From Flavobacterium sp. HBTb2-11-1 (lineage in GTDB: Bacteria > Bacteroidota > Bacteroidia > Flavobacteriales > Flavobacteriaceae), in NCBI RefSeq assembly GCF_009826975.1, contig NZ_WUMO01000008.1:1-64000 (forward strand): a stretch of 64,000 bases of DNA. Direction: 5' to 3'. The translations under genes were made by a program, and so were the position numbers. The notes beneath the pieces were generated by a model, which did not search any database, was not told where the DNA came from, and saw only the letters and a program-made list of their open reading frames with translations. Below are positions 44,487-53,828 of the stretch, piece by piece (the first letter of the stretch is position 1; every line of letters begins with the position of its first letter).

Positions 44487-45209
44487 ATGAATTTATCAGA
44501 CAACAAAATTTTAATAACTGGCGGTGCAAGCGGTATCGGACTTGGACTTGCCGAACGATTTATTCAAGAAAACAATACCGTAATTATCTGCGGAAGAAGA
44601 GCTTCTCTTCTAGAAGAAGTAAAAGCTAAATTTCCGTCGATTATTGCTAAAGTATGTGACTTGTCTTTAGAAGAAGAACGCATTGCGCTTTATCAATGGA
44701 TTGCAGCAAATCATCCGGACTTAAATGTTTTAGTCAATAATGCTGGTATTCAAAACTGGATGAACATAACGGATGCTGACTTCTACCACAACATGAAAAG
44801 TGAGCTTGCCACAAACATAGAAGCTCCACTGCATTTAACTTCGTTATTTATTAAGTTGCCTTCTTTAAAAACAGTGATGAATGTAACTTCTGGACTGGCA
44901 TTTTCTCCTTTTGCAAAAGTCCCGGTTTATTCAGCTACAAAAGCATTTTTCAGATCATTTACACTTTCGCTTCGTCATTTATTAAAAGAAAAAAATATTG
45001 AAGTAGTCGAAATTATCCCGCCAGCCTTAAACACAGATTTAGGTGGAATAGGTTTGCACGATGCACATCCGAGCGTAAGCAGTTTTATCGAAGCTATTTT
45101 CGAACAATTGAAAGAAGGAAAACAAGAACTCACTTTCGGCACAAGCGAAACGAGATTAAATGCAAGTGCAGAAGAGTTGAAAAATCATTTTAATGCAATG
45201 CATTCTTAA
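44487..45209 (+). CDS. Short-chain dehydrogenase, DltE-like
   Basis: A 240-residue SDR oxidoreductase, cytoplasmic. The cofactor motif is TGGASGIGLGLAE (about 10-22), followed by NNAGI (about 87-91), a Ser in NVTSGLAF, and the active-site Tyr-Lys in YSATKAFF (about 150-157). It resembles DltE-type and short-chain dehydrogenases of unknown substrate. It has the same direction as the second SDR 140 bases downstream and could form a small operon with it, but a repeat element lies between. Substrate unassigned. Confidence 0.88.
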   Translation: MNLSDNKILITGGASGIGLGLAERFIQENNTVIICGRRASLLEEVKAKFPSIIAKVCDLSLEEERIALYQWIAANHPDLNVLVNNAGIQNWMNITDADFYHNMKSELATNIEAPLHLTSLFIKLPSLKTVMNVTSGLAFSPFAKVPVYSATKAFFRSFTLSLRHLLKEKNIEVVEIIPPALNTDLGGIGLHDAHPSVSSFIEAIFEQLKEGKQELTFGTSETRLNASAEELKNHFNAMHS

Positions 45210-45342
45210 TTATGAGTTAGGAATTATGAGTTATAAATGTCATTTTCTTTTTCAACTCATAATTACTAAATCATAATTCATAATTCATAATTCATAATTC
45301 ATAATTCATAATTCATAATTCATAACTCATAACTCATAATTT
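45208..45342. repeat. 7-mer CATAATT tandem repeat inside an inverted repeat
   Basis: About ten head-to-tail CATAATT/CATAACT heptamers (about 45265-45341). The reverse-complement words ATTATGAGTTA occur at 45208-45236, so the whole block is a long imperfect hairpin. It lies directly before the second SDR start codon, a position where length changes could alter expression. Confidence 0.7.
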
Positions 45343-45348
45343 AAAAAA

Positions 45349-46113
45349 ATGGCAGTAAACACAAAAATAGCTCTAGTTACAGGCGGTAGCAGAGGTTTAG
45401 GAAAAAATATGGCAATTGCGATTGCAAAAAAAGGACTTGACGTAATTATTACCTACAACAGCAAAAAAGAAGAAGCTGACGCTGTAGTTTTGGAAATTGA
45501 AAATTTAGGTCAAAAAGCGGCTGCATTACAATTGAACGTTGCAGAATCAGGAACTTTTGATTCTTTTTTCGAAAATGTAAAAACAGTTTTGAAAGACACT
45601 TTTAAAACAGACAAATTTGACTTTTTAGTTAATAATGCTGGAATCGGAATTCATAATTCGTTCATTGGAACAACTGAAGCTGAATTTGATCAATTGACTA
45701 ATATTCAATTTAAAGGTCCGTTTTTCTTGACTCAAAAAGGACTTAATGTAATGAATGACGGTGGCGGAATTATAAATATTTCAACTGGTTTGGCAAGATT
45801 CTCTTTCCCAGGTTATGCAGCTTATGCTTCTATGAAAGGCGCAATGGAAACTTTGACAAAATATCAGGCAAAAGAGTTGGGTGCAAGAAAAATTAGAGCC
45901 AATATCGTGGCGCCAGGCGCTATTGAAACTGATTTTGGCGGAGGAGTTGTTCGCGATAATGAACAAATGAATCAGCAGATTGCTTCTGTAACCGCTTTAG
46001 GAAGAGTTGGTCTTCCTGATGATATCGGCGGTGTGGTTGCCTTTTTATGCACTGAAGATGCTCGCTGGATAAACGCTCAAAGAATCGAAGCTTCTGGTGG
46101 AATGATGTTGTAA
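45349..46113 (+). CDS. Short-chain dehydrogenase/reductase, FabG-like
   Basis: A 254-residue classical SDR with TGGSRGLGKNMA (about 11-22), NNAGIG (about 94-99), Ser in INISTGLARFSFP, and YASMK active site (about 157-161), followed by the C-terminal ALGRVGLPDDIGGVVAFLCTEDARWINAQRIEASGG typical of FabG-like oxidoreductases. It has a large second copy of the fold in common with the neighbouring SDR but is not closely similar. It starts seven bases after an unusual tandem repeat. Specificity unknown. Confidence 0.9.
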   Translation: MAVNTKIALVTGGSRGLGKNMAIAIAKKGLDVIITYNSKKEEADAVVLEIENLGQKAAALQLNVAESGTFDSFFENVKTVLKDTFKTDKFDFLVNNAGIGIHNSFIGTTEAEFDQLTNIQFKGPFFLTQKGLNVMNDGGGIINISTGLARFSFPGYAAYASMKGAMETLTKYQAKELGARKIRANIVAPGAIETDFGGGVVRDNEQMNQQIASVTALGRVGLPDDIGGVVAFLCTEDARWINAQRIEASGGMML

Positions 46114-46180
46114 AAATTTCAAAAATCTAAAGTTGAAATTCCAAATTCCAAGTTTCAGGTTGATTATTCTTTGTGTGTTT

Positions 46181-46299
46181 TAACCGCAAAGAGCGCAAGG
46201 TTTTTTCTAAGCTTTATGTTATACAAACGCAAAGTTCGCAAAGCTATATGTAAAAAACTTTGCGAACCTTGCGTAAACCTTAGCGCTCTTTGCGCTTAA
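46181..46299. repeat. CGCAAAG-type palindromic element
   Basis: Begins TAACCGCAAAGAGCGCAAGG and ends AGCGCTCTTTGCGCTTA, nearly identical at the left end to the element at 43101, with AACGCAAAGTTCGCAAAG and CTTTGCGAACCTTGCG inside. Confidence 0.75.
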
Positions 46300-46340
46300 A
46301 CTTAAAACCTGAAACATGAAACAAAATAACTAAAAAAACA

Positions 46341-46373
46341 AAACCCGATAAGCATTAAAAACTCATCGGGTTT
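46341..46373. terminator. Terminator between convergent SDR and PepSY-like genes
   Basis: AAACCCGAT / ATCGGGTTT arms with a 15-base loop; runs of A on the left and T on the right. It can serve either direction of the convergent pair. Confidence 0.6.
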
Positions 46374-46408
46374 GTCATTTCAAATAATATTTGAATTAGT
46401 AAGCGTTT

Positions 46409-46882
46409 TTAGTTCTTTTCGACAGAGACTTCAAAATCTCCTTCTGCGTCAAAAACTATATCATAAAATTTAGTGTCTTTTGTTACTCCTACTTCGTAGG
46501 TTGTTTTTTTCTTATCGTCTACCACCATTGCAATTTCTTTAATGGCTTTTGCTTTATAATTCTTTTTTAGATAAGACTGTGCTTTTATCGGAAGCTGTTT
46601 AAACGGAATCTGCAGCTCATATGCTTTCATGTTTCCCAGATTATCGTAAATCGCTACTGCTTTTGTGGTATCGTTTACATTGTATCTTGCTTCAAATCGA
46701 ATTTCGTCTGCATCATCTCCCACATATTCTTCAGACCAGACCGGCACTTTTCCGGGATATTCTCTCTCAAAAGCAAATCGAACCTTTTCTGGCGGTGTAA
46801 TTACTTTTTTCATATTGGTTCCCTCTTGAGCTATTAAAAAACTACTGCATAAAAAAGTAAAAGATAAAAACACGTTTTTCAT
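46409..46882 (-). CDS. PepSY-like periplasmic protein
   Basis: A 157-residue exported protein (signal peptide about 1-18, ending FLIAQ). Two beta-alpha-beta repeats resemble PepSY-like domains: PEKVRFAFEREYPGKVPVWSEEYV and IPFKQLPIKAQSYLKKNYKAKAIKEIAMVV. Such proteins are small periplasmic modulators or inhibitors with unproven targets. It lies 120 bases downstream of the response-regulator gene in the same direction, so it might share transcription with the sensor pair. No catalytic motif. Confidence 0.82.
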   Translation of the reverse strand: MKNVFLSFTFLCSSFLIAQEGTNMKKVITPPEKVRFAFEREYPGKVPVWSEEYVGDDADEIRFEARYNVNDTTKAVAIYDNLGNMKAYELQIPFKQLPIKAQSYLKKNYKAKAIKEIAMVVDDKKKTTYEVGVTKDTKFYDIVFDAEGDFEVSVEKN

Positions 46883-47005
46883 AGTTTCATTTTTTAAAAT
46901 TAAACTTTAATAACGTATTAAAAGTACTACTTTTTTATTAAGATAACATGAAGATTTTAACATTTTTTTTAAGCACTAAAATCGCTCTAAAATCAATGGT
47001 TGCAA

Positions 47006-47710
47006 TTACAATTCGAGCTTTTTTAGTCTATCGGTCAACTCTCTTTTGTACGTAATTCCGATTGGAATCCTTTCGTTTTTAATAACTACAAAATCTTTTT
47101 CGGTTGCATCGATTTTATCCAACGCCACGATATAAGATTTGTGAATACGCATAAAACTCTTTTCTGGAAGGCATTTCTCAAATTCTGTTGTAGTTATCGA
47201 AGCCAGATACGTTCTTTTTGTCGTGTGAAGTTTTACATAATTGCCAAAACTTTGAGCATATAAAAGCTGGTCTAATTCAATATCCATCAAATAACCATCT
47301 ACTTTTACACTAACCGAATTTACCGTTTCTTCTGCCTTTTGTTTTACACTTTCGGTTGCAAAAAATCGGTCAATTGCTTTTAGAAATCTTGGAAAATAAA
47401 TGGGCTTCAGCAAATAATCAATTACACCGTAATCGTAGCTTTCTAGAGCAAATTCAGAATACGCTGTAGTCAAAATGGTTTTAGGATGTGTCGGAAGAAT
47501 TTTAAGCAGTTCCATTCCAGAAATCTCAGGCATATTGATATCCAAAAACATTAAATCGACTGGATTCTCTCTGAGATAATTCATCGCTTCAATGCCGTTG
47601 TATCCTTGAAAAACCAATTCTAACTGCGGATTCTGTTTGATATAATTAGCCAGAACATAATGCGCAGCAGGTTCATCGTCTACAATAATACATCTTTTCG
47701 TTTCTTTCAT
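47006..47710 (-). CDS. LytTR-type response regulator
   Basis: A 234-residue regulator with an N-terminal receiver (about 6-120; acidic CIIVDDEPAAHYVL, phospho-acceptor Asp in LMFLDINMPEISG, conserved Lys in YLLKPIYFPRF) and a C-terminal LytTR DNA-binding domain (about 135-232; KVDGYLMDIELDQLLYAQSFGNYVKLHT and SFMRIHKSYIVALDKI). It overlaps the upstream histidine kinase gene by four bases (start inside the stop), so the two are translationally coupled. The pair is divergent from the TolC-RND-adaptor operon, which is the likely target. Confidence 0.93.
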   Translation of the reverse strand: MKETKRCIIVDDEPAAHYVLANYIKQNPQLELVFQGYNGIEAMNYLRENPVDLMFLDINMPEISGMELLKILPTHPKTILTTAYSEFALESYDYGVIDYLLKPIYFPRFLKAIDRFFATESVKQKAEETVNSVSVKVDGYLMDIELDQLLYAQSFGNYVKLHTTKRTYLASITTTEFEKCLPEKSFMRIHKSYIVALDKIDATEKDFVVIKNERIPIGITYKRELTDRLKKLEL

Positions 47711-48744
47711 CCTACAAACTTTTTAAGCTGTATTTCCAAATCTACAATATAAGTCTGTTTATCGTCTTTTATATCTAATTTATAGTCTTTTCCATAAATT
47801 AAATTCAGACGTTCAATAGTATTTTTTAAACCAATTTTGGTAGAAACCACATCATTTTTCTTCGGAATTGAATTGGCAACATGAAGATGCAGCAATCCGT
47901 TTTCTACAGAAATTGCAATTGTCACAAAACACTTTTCAATAGCGCAGGTTCCGTGTTTAAAAGCATTTTCAATAAATGCAATTAGAAGCATCGGAGAAAT
48001 TTTATAGGTGTATTCGTTATCTACTTTATTTTCAAAAGTAATATCACATCTATAGCCAACACGTTCTTTTTCAAGCTGAACATAGCTGTTTATAAACTCC
48101 AATTCGTCTTCTAAAGATACACATTGTTTGCTATTGCTTTCCAATTGATAGCGCATTAACTGCGAAACCTTCATAATTAAATCGGGTGTTCTGTCTGGAA
48201 ACTGAAGGCTAATGCCGTAAAGTGTATTAAAAGTATTAAACAAAAAATGCGGATTTAATTGTCCTTTCAATGAATTTAATTGCATTTGATTGAACAATAA
48301 AGCCGCATCGGTTTGTTTCCTGTGAATACGATAAAACTTAAATACAATAATCGGACTGAGAATGCAGACCAAAGTTCCTAAAACACTCGCCAATTGGTAC
48401 ACATAACTTCTCTGATGCGAATTTTGGTACAAATGACATTTGGCAAACATATCCAGCATGGTAATTTCATACAAAATGACCGAGAATACAAAAACACCAA
48501 AAAGCGTCAGGATAATATAAGTGAAAGGTTTATTGGCTTTGAATAAAATTGGAAGTAAAAAAAAGCGGTTAAACTGCGCATGCATGTATAAAATGCAATA
48601 AAAAAATATCCCCATCAAAATAGAAACGAAGGAACTAAAGAGCATCCAGTCATTTTTTAGGGTATAAATTGTAAATGAAAAAAGGACAACGGCAACCTCC
48701 TGCCACCATCTGTTATCCAATATGTTATCAATTTTTTTGTTCAT
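47707..48744 (-). CDS. LytS/YehU-type sensor histidine kinase
   Basis: A 345-residue membrane sensor. Four hydrophobic segments (about 15-135) are followed by the HisKA_7TM-independent His_kinase domain (PF06580 type): LKGQLNPHFLFNTFNTLYGISL carries the phosphorylated His (about 170), and the ATP-binding part includes ISPMLLIAFIENAFKHG and GIGLKNTIERLNLIYGKDY. It starts the kinase-regulator pair. The stimulus is not apparent; no large extracytoplasmic domain is present, so sensing may be within the membrane. It is divergent from tolC across 175 bases. Confidence 0.92.
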   Translation of the reverse strand: MNKKIDNILDNRWWQEVAVVLFSFTIYTLKNDWMLFSSFVSILMGIFFYCILYMHAQFNRFFLLPILFKANKPFTYIILTLFGVFVFSVILYEITMLDMFAKCHLYQNSHQRSYVYQLASVLGTLVCILSPIIVFKFYRIHRKQTDAALLFNQMQLNSLKGQLNPHFLFNTFNTLYGISLQFPDRTPDLIMKVSQLMRYQLESNSKQCVSLEDELEFINSYVQLEKERVGYRCDITFENKVDNEYTYKISPMLLIAFIENAFKHGTCAIEKCFVTIAISVENGLLHLHVANSIPKKNDVVSTKIGLKNTIERLNLIYGKDYKLDIKDDKQTYIVDLEIQLKKFVG

Positions 48745-48874
48745 TCTTAATTGTGAAATAGTTTACAAAGTACGAACAAATATTTAATTAATTTTTTCAA
48801 AAAATGACCAATTCAATTCGTCATTTACTAGTGCAGTACATCACTTAACCTGACTTTTATCAGTACAAGAGAAA

Positions 48875-48882
48875 TAAATTTG
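48875..48882 (+). promoter_or_regulatory. -7 box upstream of the TolC gene
   Basis: TAAATTTG is an exact TAnnTTTG. The upstream -33 element is poor, which would fit activation by the divergent LytTR regulator. The TTG within this box makes a longer frame appear to start at 48880; the ATG at 48919 is preferred. Confidence 0.45.
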
Positions 48883-48918
48883 TTGTATCAAAAACATATT
48901 TATATCACACTTGAGTTT

Positions 48919-50304
48919 ATGTATTTCAAAAAAATTACCTTATTATTTTTATTGATTTTTGCCTCAGCCGGCTACGCTCAAACCCTGTCTTTAAAAGAAG
49001 CCATAAAGATAGGACTTGAAAACTACGGTTCTATCCGAGCAAAAAACAATTACGCCAATGCATCAAAAGAAACTCTAAAACAATCTCGACGCGATTATCT
49101 GCCTAACTTAAATTTATCGGCTCAGCAGGATTACGGAACCGTAAACGGACAAAACGGACCGCTTTACGGATTTGGAGGTTTAGGAGTTGCTTCATCAGGA
49201 CTTCCGTTGCCAGAACAAAACTGGAATTCGGCATTTGGTGCGCTTTATTTAGTCAATATGAACTGGGATTTTTTCACTTTTGGAAAAACACAGGAAAAAA
49301 TCAATTTATCTAAAATTGATGTTCAGGCTAAAGAAAAAGATTTAGCACAGGAAAAATTCCAGCAGGAAATCAAAATCTCAGCTGCTTATTTGAATTTATT
49401 GGCGAGCCAAAGATTGTTGATTTCGCAAGAAAAAAACCTTTCTCGTGCAGAAGTTTTCAAAAAGACAGCTGTTGCAAGAGTTAAAAACGGCTTATTGGCC
49501 GGAGTCGATTCTACCTTGGCTACAGCCGAAGTTTCTAAAGCTAAAATTGCTTTAAACTTAGCTAGAAACTTTGTTAAAGAACAAAACAACAAATTAGTCG
49601 ATTTAATGGGCGTTGCACCACAGGATTTCGTTACAGACACCTTATTTGTAACACAGATTCCGAAAGAATTGGTGACCAAAGAAACGGCAACAGATAGCCT
49701 TCACCCATTGTTACAATTCTATAAAACCAAAATCGATTACAGCAATCAGCAGGTTAAATTGTATAAGAGATTTTATTATCCAACGATGAGCGCTTTTGGA
49801 GTTTTGCAAACCAGAGCCTCAGGATTTGATTCTTCTTATGCCACCAATCAAAACGCCTTTACGAGAAATTATTGGGATGGCGTAAATCCAGACCGCACGA
49901 ACTATTTAGTTGGAGTTGGAATTACGTGGAATTTAACCACACCTTTCCGTTCAAGCAAACAGGTAAGCGCTCAGAAATTTGTATCTCAAGCTCTGCAGGA
50001 AGAATACAATCAAGCTGATAGAGAATTGAAGTCTCAACTGGCTTTCGCCGAAGATAAAATCAGAATCACTTTGGAGAATTATGCCGAAGCGCCGATTCAG
50101 GTTGATGCCGCACAAAGAGCTTACATTCAGAAATCGGCATTATATAAAAATGGTTTAACCGATCTAACCGATTTAACGCAAACCATTTACACGCTGAACC
50201 GAGCTGAAATCGATCGAGATATTGTCAATAATAATGTGTGGCAGTCGTACTTATTGAAAGTAGCTGCAACAGGAAATTTTGACTTATTTATAAATGAATT
50301 TTAA
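48919..50304 (+). CDS. TolC-family outer-membrane efflux protein
   Basis: A 461-residue outer-membrane channel from ATG 48919 (MYFKKITLLFLLIF); signal peptide about 1-21, ending AGYAQ. TolC-family helical repeats are evident: LSLKEAIKIGLENYGSIRAKNN, QEKFQQEIKISAAYLNLLASQ, the second-half LLQFYKTKIDYSNQQV and the closing LYKNGLTDLTDLTQTIYTLNRAEID. It gives the exit duct for the RND pump encoded 12 bases downstream. The first TTG of the longer frame lies in a promoter box and is not used. Confidence 0.93.
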   Translation: MYFKKITLLFLLIFASAGYAQTLSLKEAIKIGLENYGSIRAKNNYANASKETLKQSRRDYLPNLNLSAQQDYGTVNGQNGPLYGFGGLGVASSGLPLPEQNWNSAFGALYLVNMNWDFFTFGKTQEKINLSKIDVQAKEKDLAQEKFQQEIKISAAYLNLLASQRLLISQEKNLSRAEVFKKTAVARVKNGLLAGVDSTLATAEVSKAKIALNLARNFVKEQNNKLVDLMGVAPQDFVTDTLFVTQIPKELVTKETATDSLHPLLQFYKTKIDYSNQQVKLYKRFYYPTMSAFGVLQTRASGFDSSYATNQNAFTRNYWDGVNPDRTNYLVGVGITWNLTTPFRSSKQVSAQKFVSQALQEEYNQADRELKSQLAFAEDKIRITLENYAEAPIQVDAAQRAYIQKSALYKNGLTDLTDLTQTIYTLNRAEIDRDIVNNNVWQSYLLKVAATGNFDLFINEF

Positions 50305-50316
50305 TTATAAATCCTA

Positions 50317-53300
50317 ATGAATTTAATACGTTTTGCACTCCGCAAACCCATTTCCATATTAGTACTGGTTGCGGGTCTATTTTTCTTCGGAATTGGTGCC
50401 ATCAAAGACATTAAGGTAGATATCTTGCCAAAAATGAATTTGCCGGTTATCTACATCGCGCACCCGTTTGGAGGTTATACGCCAGACCAGATGGAAGCTT
50501 ATTTTGCCAAAAACTACGTAAACGTTTTACCTTTCTCAAACGGTATCAAATCGGTAGAAACTAAAAATATTCAGGGGTTAATGATTATGAAATTAACCTA
50601 TTATGAAGGAACCAACATGGCGCAGGCAGCTGCCGAGTTAAGTGCGCTTTCAAACAGAATCCAAGCGGTGTTCCCTCCAGGAACACAACCTCCGTTTATC
50701 ATTCGTTTTGATGCTTCTTCATTGCCAATCGGACAATTGGTTTTGAGCAGTAAAATCAGATCAAACAACGAATTGCAAGATTTGGCCAACGTTTATGTTC
50801 GTGCTTCGTTTACTTCGATTCCTGGTTTATTATCTCCAGCACCATTTGGAGGAAGCCCGAGAACTATTGAGATCAACGTAGATCCAGATTTATTGCGTTC
50901 GCACAATATGACGCCAGACCAAATCGTAGAAGCGATTCGTTTAAACAACCAGACGGCTCCATCAGGAAACGTTCGTATGGGCGACAAAAACTATATTACG
51001 CCAACCAATAATACGATTAAAGAAATTAAAGATTTTGAACAGATTCCGTTATTCAAAGGCGGTGTTCAAAACTTAAAATTAGGCGATGTTGCATCGGTAA
51101 AAGACGGTGCCGATATTACAGCGGGTTATGCATTGGTAAACGGAAAACGTTCGGTTTACATTAGTATTGCAAAAGCAGGAGACGCTTCGACTTGGGATGT
51201 GGTTCAGAAATTAAAATCAGAATTGCCTAAAATTCAAAGCACGCTTCCTGAAGACGTAAAATTATCTTATGAATTTGACCAATCCGTTTATGTAATCAAC
51301 TCGGTTAAAAGTTTGATTACTGAGGGAATCATTGGTGCGGTTTTAACAGGTTTAATGGTTTTATTATTCTTGGGTGACCGTCGTGCGGCTTTAATCGTAA
51401 TTATGACCATTCCGATTTCGGTTATTTCGGGAGTTTTATTCCTTAAATTATTCGGACAGACGATTAACTTAATGTCTCTTTCGGGATTGGCTTTGGCAAT
51501 TGGTATTTTGGTTGACGAAAGTACCGTAACGATCGAAAACATTCACCAGCATCTCGATATGGGAAAACCAAAAGCACTCGCCATTTGGGACGCCTGTAAA
51601 GAAATCGCCTTACCGAAATTATTGATCTTACTTTGTATCCTTGCCGTATTTGCTCCAGCATTTACCATGGTGGGTATTCCGGGAGCGTTGTTCTTGCCTT
51701 TGGCTTTAGCAATTGGTTTCTCAATGGTGATTTCGTTCTTATTATCTCAAACTTTTGTGCCTGTAATGGCCAACTGGATGATGAAAGGACATGAAAAACA
51801 CGATCACGGACCAGAAATTACAGACGATGAAGCGGAGTTCAATGACTGCGGTTTAACACCAGAATCTGAACAAAATCTGATTACTCAGAAAAAAGTATAT
51901 GTAGAAAGAGAAGATACCAATAACAACGGAAAAATCAGCGCTTTCGAACGCTTCAAAATTCGTTTCATGCGAACATTAGACCGTTTGTTTGTTCACAAAA
52001 AAATAACGAGTATCACATATCTGATTTCTGCAACTGCACTGGCTATTGTATTTATTACTTTTATCGGAAAAGACGTTTTCCCGAGAACCAATTCAAGTCA
52101 GTTTCAATTGAGAATGCGTGCTGTTGACGGAACGCGTCTAGAAAGAACAGAAGAACAAGCTAGAATTGTTTTAAAAGAATTGGAGAAAATGGTCGGAAAA
52201 GAGCATATCGGAATCTCATCTGTTTATGTGGGACAGCACCCTTCTCTATTCTCGATCAACCCGATTTACCTGTTCATGGCTGGTTCTCACGAAGCAGTTT
52301 TCCTAGTGAGTTTAAAAGATTATGAGGCAGATATGGATGACTTTAAAGATGAATTTAGAGCAAGACTTAAAAAATTGCTTCCAGATACTAAACTTTCTTT
52401 TGAGCCAATCGAATTGACGGATAAAGTTTTAAGCCAAGGTTCTCCTACTCCAATTGAGATTCGTGTGGCTGGAAAAGACAAAAAGAAAAACGAATTGTAC
52501 GCGACTCAAATCGTAGATAAACTAAAAGCGATTTCGTATTTCAGAGACGTTCAAATTGGTCAGCCAATTCATTATCCAGCAATGAATATTGATATTGACA
52601 GAACCCGTGCTGCCGAATTGGGAGTTGATATGAATGATATTTCTCGTTCGCTTGTTGCTTCGACCTCATCTTCACGTTATACAGAAAAAAATAACTGGGT
52701 AGACGAAAAAGCAGGATTATCATATTCTGTTCAGGTTCAAGTGCCATTAAATAAAATGAAAAGCAAAACCGATATTGGAGAAATTCCGGTTCTGAAAAAT
52801 TCGCTCCGTCCGGTTTTAAGTGACGTTGCCAAAATTACACCGGGATTTGTAAGCGGAGAAAATGACAATTTAGGGGCCATGCCATACATTACCGTTACGG
52901 CAAACATCTATAAAACCGATTTGGGGACGGCATCAAAAGATGTGAGCAAAACAATTAGTTCATTGGGCGAATTACCTCGTGGTTTGTTTATCACGCCAAT
53001 CGGACTAAGTACTGTATTGACAGAGACATTAAGCAGCTTACAAACAGGATTATTGGTCGCTGTGTTTGTAATCTTCTTAATGCTGGCCGCTAATTTCCAA
53101 TCGTTCAAGGTTTCGCTGGTAATCTTAACAACAGTTCCTGCCGTAGTTTTAGGATCTTTATTAATGCTGACTTTAACTGGTTCAACATTGAACTTACAAT
53201 CGTATATGGGAATCATCATGTCGGTTGGGGTTTCTATTGCAAATGCCGTTTTATTGGTTACCAATGCCGAACAGCTCCGAAAAATAAACGGAAACGCTTT

Positions 53301-53607
53301 AGAATCGGCTCGTGAAGCTGCTGCGTTGCGTCTTCGTCCGATTATCATGACTTCTGTTGCGATGATTATGGGTATGTTGCCAATGGCAATTGGACACGGC
53401 GAAGGAGGCGATCAGGTTTCTCCGTTAGGAAGAGCGGTTATTGGTGGATTATTATTTTCTACTTTTGCCGTATTATTGATCCTTCCGCAGATATTTGCGT
53501 GGGCACAAGAAAAAACATCGACACAATCTGTTTCTTTAGATCCTGAAGACGAAGAAAGCATCCATTATATCTCATCATTGAGTAAGTCGAAAGTTGGAAA
53601 GTCCTAA
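50317..53607 (+). CDS. RND efflux pump with a charged EF-hand-like loop
   Basis: A 1096-residue inner-membrane RND transporter, probably proton-driven, that exports drugs, metals or other compounds through the neighbouring TolC and adaptor. Two duplicated halves each carry a membrane domain and a large periplasmic domain; helix 1 is MNLIRFALRKPISILVLVAG, and GLALAIGILVDESTVTIENIHQHL is the typical TM4 stretch with the Asp. Between the halves a cytoplasmic linker (about 489-560) has GHEKHDHGPE followed by an EF-hand loop at residues 533-544 (DTNNNGKISAFE) that fits the calcium-binding pattern. HME-type metal pumps and HAE-type pumps look similar; a His-rich linker slightly favours metal sensing, but this is inference. 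Confidence 0.93.
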   Translation: MNLIRFALRKPISILVLVAGLFFFGIGAIKDIKVDILPKMNLPVIYIAHPFGGYTPDQMEAYFAKNYVNVLPFSNGIKSVETKNIQGLMIMKLTYYEGTNMAQAAAELSALSNRIQAVFPPGTQPPFIIRFDASSLPIGQLVLSSKIRSNNELQDLANVYVRASFTSIPGLLSPAPFGGSPRTIEINVDPDLLRSHNMTPDQIVEAIRLNNQTAPSGNVRMGDKNYITPTNNTIKEIKDFEQIPLFKGGVQNLKLGDVASVKDGADITAGYALVNGKRSVYISIAKAGDASTWDVVQKLKSELPKIQSTLPEDVKLSYEFDQSVYVINSVKSLITEGIIGAVLTGLMVLLFLGDRRAALIVIMTIPISVISGVLFLKLFGQTINLMSLSGLALAIGILVDESTVTIENIHQHLDMGKPKALAIWDACKEIALPKLLILLCILAVFAPAFTMVGIPGALFLPLALAIGFSMVISFLLSQTFVPVMANWMMKGHEKHDHGPEITDDEAEFNDCGLTPESEQNLITQKKVYVEREDTNNNGKISAFERFKIRFMRTLDRLFVHKKITSITYLISATALAIVFITFIGKDVFPRTNSSQFQLRMRAVDGTRLERTEEQARIVLKELEKMVGKEHIGISSVYVGQHPSLFSINPIYLFMAGSHEAVFLVSLKDYEADMDDFKDEFRARLKKLLPDTKLSFEPIELTDKVLSQGSPTPIEIRVAGKDKKKNELYATQIVDKLKAISYFRDVQIGQPIHYPAMNIDIDRTRAAELGVDMNDISRSLVASTSSSRYTEKNNWVDEKAGLSYSVQVQVPLNKMKSKTDIGEIPVLKNSLRPVLSDVAKITPGFVSGENDNLGAMPYITVTANIYKTDLGTASKDVSKTISSLGELPRGLFITPIGLSTVLTETLSSLQTGLLVAVFVIFLMLAANFQSFKVSLVILTTVPAVVLGSLLMLTLTGSTLNLQSYMGIIMSVGVSIANAVLLVTNAEQLRKINGNALESAREAAALRLRPIIMTSVAMIMGMLPMAIGHGEGGDQVSPLGRAVIGGLLFSTFAVLLILPQIFAWAQEKTSTQSVSLDPEDEESIHYISSLSKSKVGKS

Positions 53608-53632
53608 CTCGTTGAGTGTAATTATTTTTTTA

Positions 53633-53776
53633 ACACATAGAAACATAGATTTTAGTTTTTAAAAAAAGGTAAAAGAAAAAACTAGTTTTCACACATAGTC
53701 CCGATAGCTATCGGGATGCATTTAAAAAAGTGAAACGCCTTTTATGCACAAAGAAAAGCTATGTTTCTATGTGATA
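53633..53776. repeat. ACACATAG-type palindromic element inside the efflux operon
   Basis: ACACATAGAAACATAG on the left faces CTATGTTTCTATGTG on the right, with a TCCCGATAGCTATCGGGA palindrome (about 53699-53716) between. It is closely similar to the element at 9139-9285, and separates the RND pump gene from its adaptor gene, which have the same direction. Confidence 0.7.
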
Positions 53777-53828
53777 AAATAATTACTCCCAAAGAATTAA
53801 AAACATATTCATTATATAAAACCAAAAA

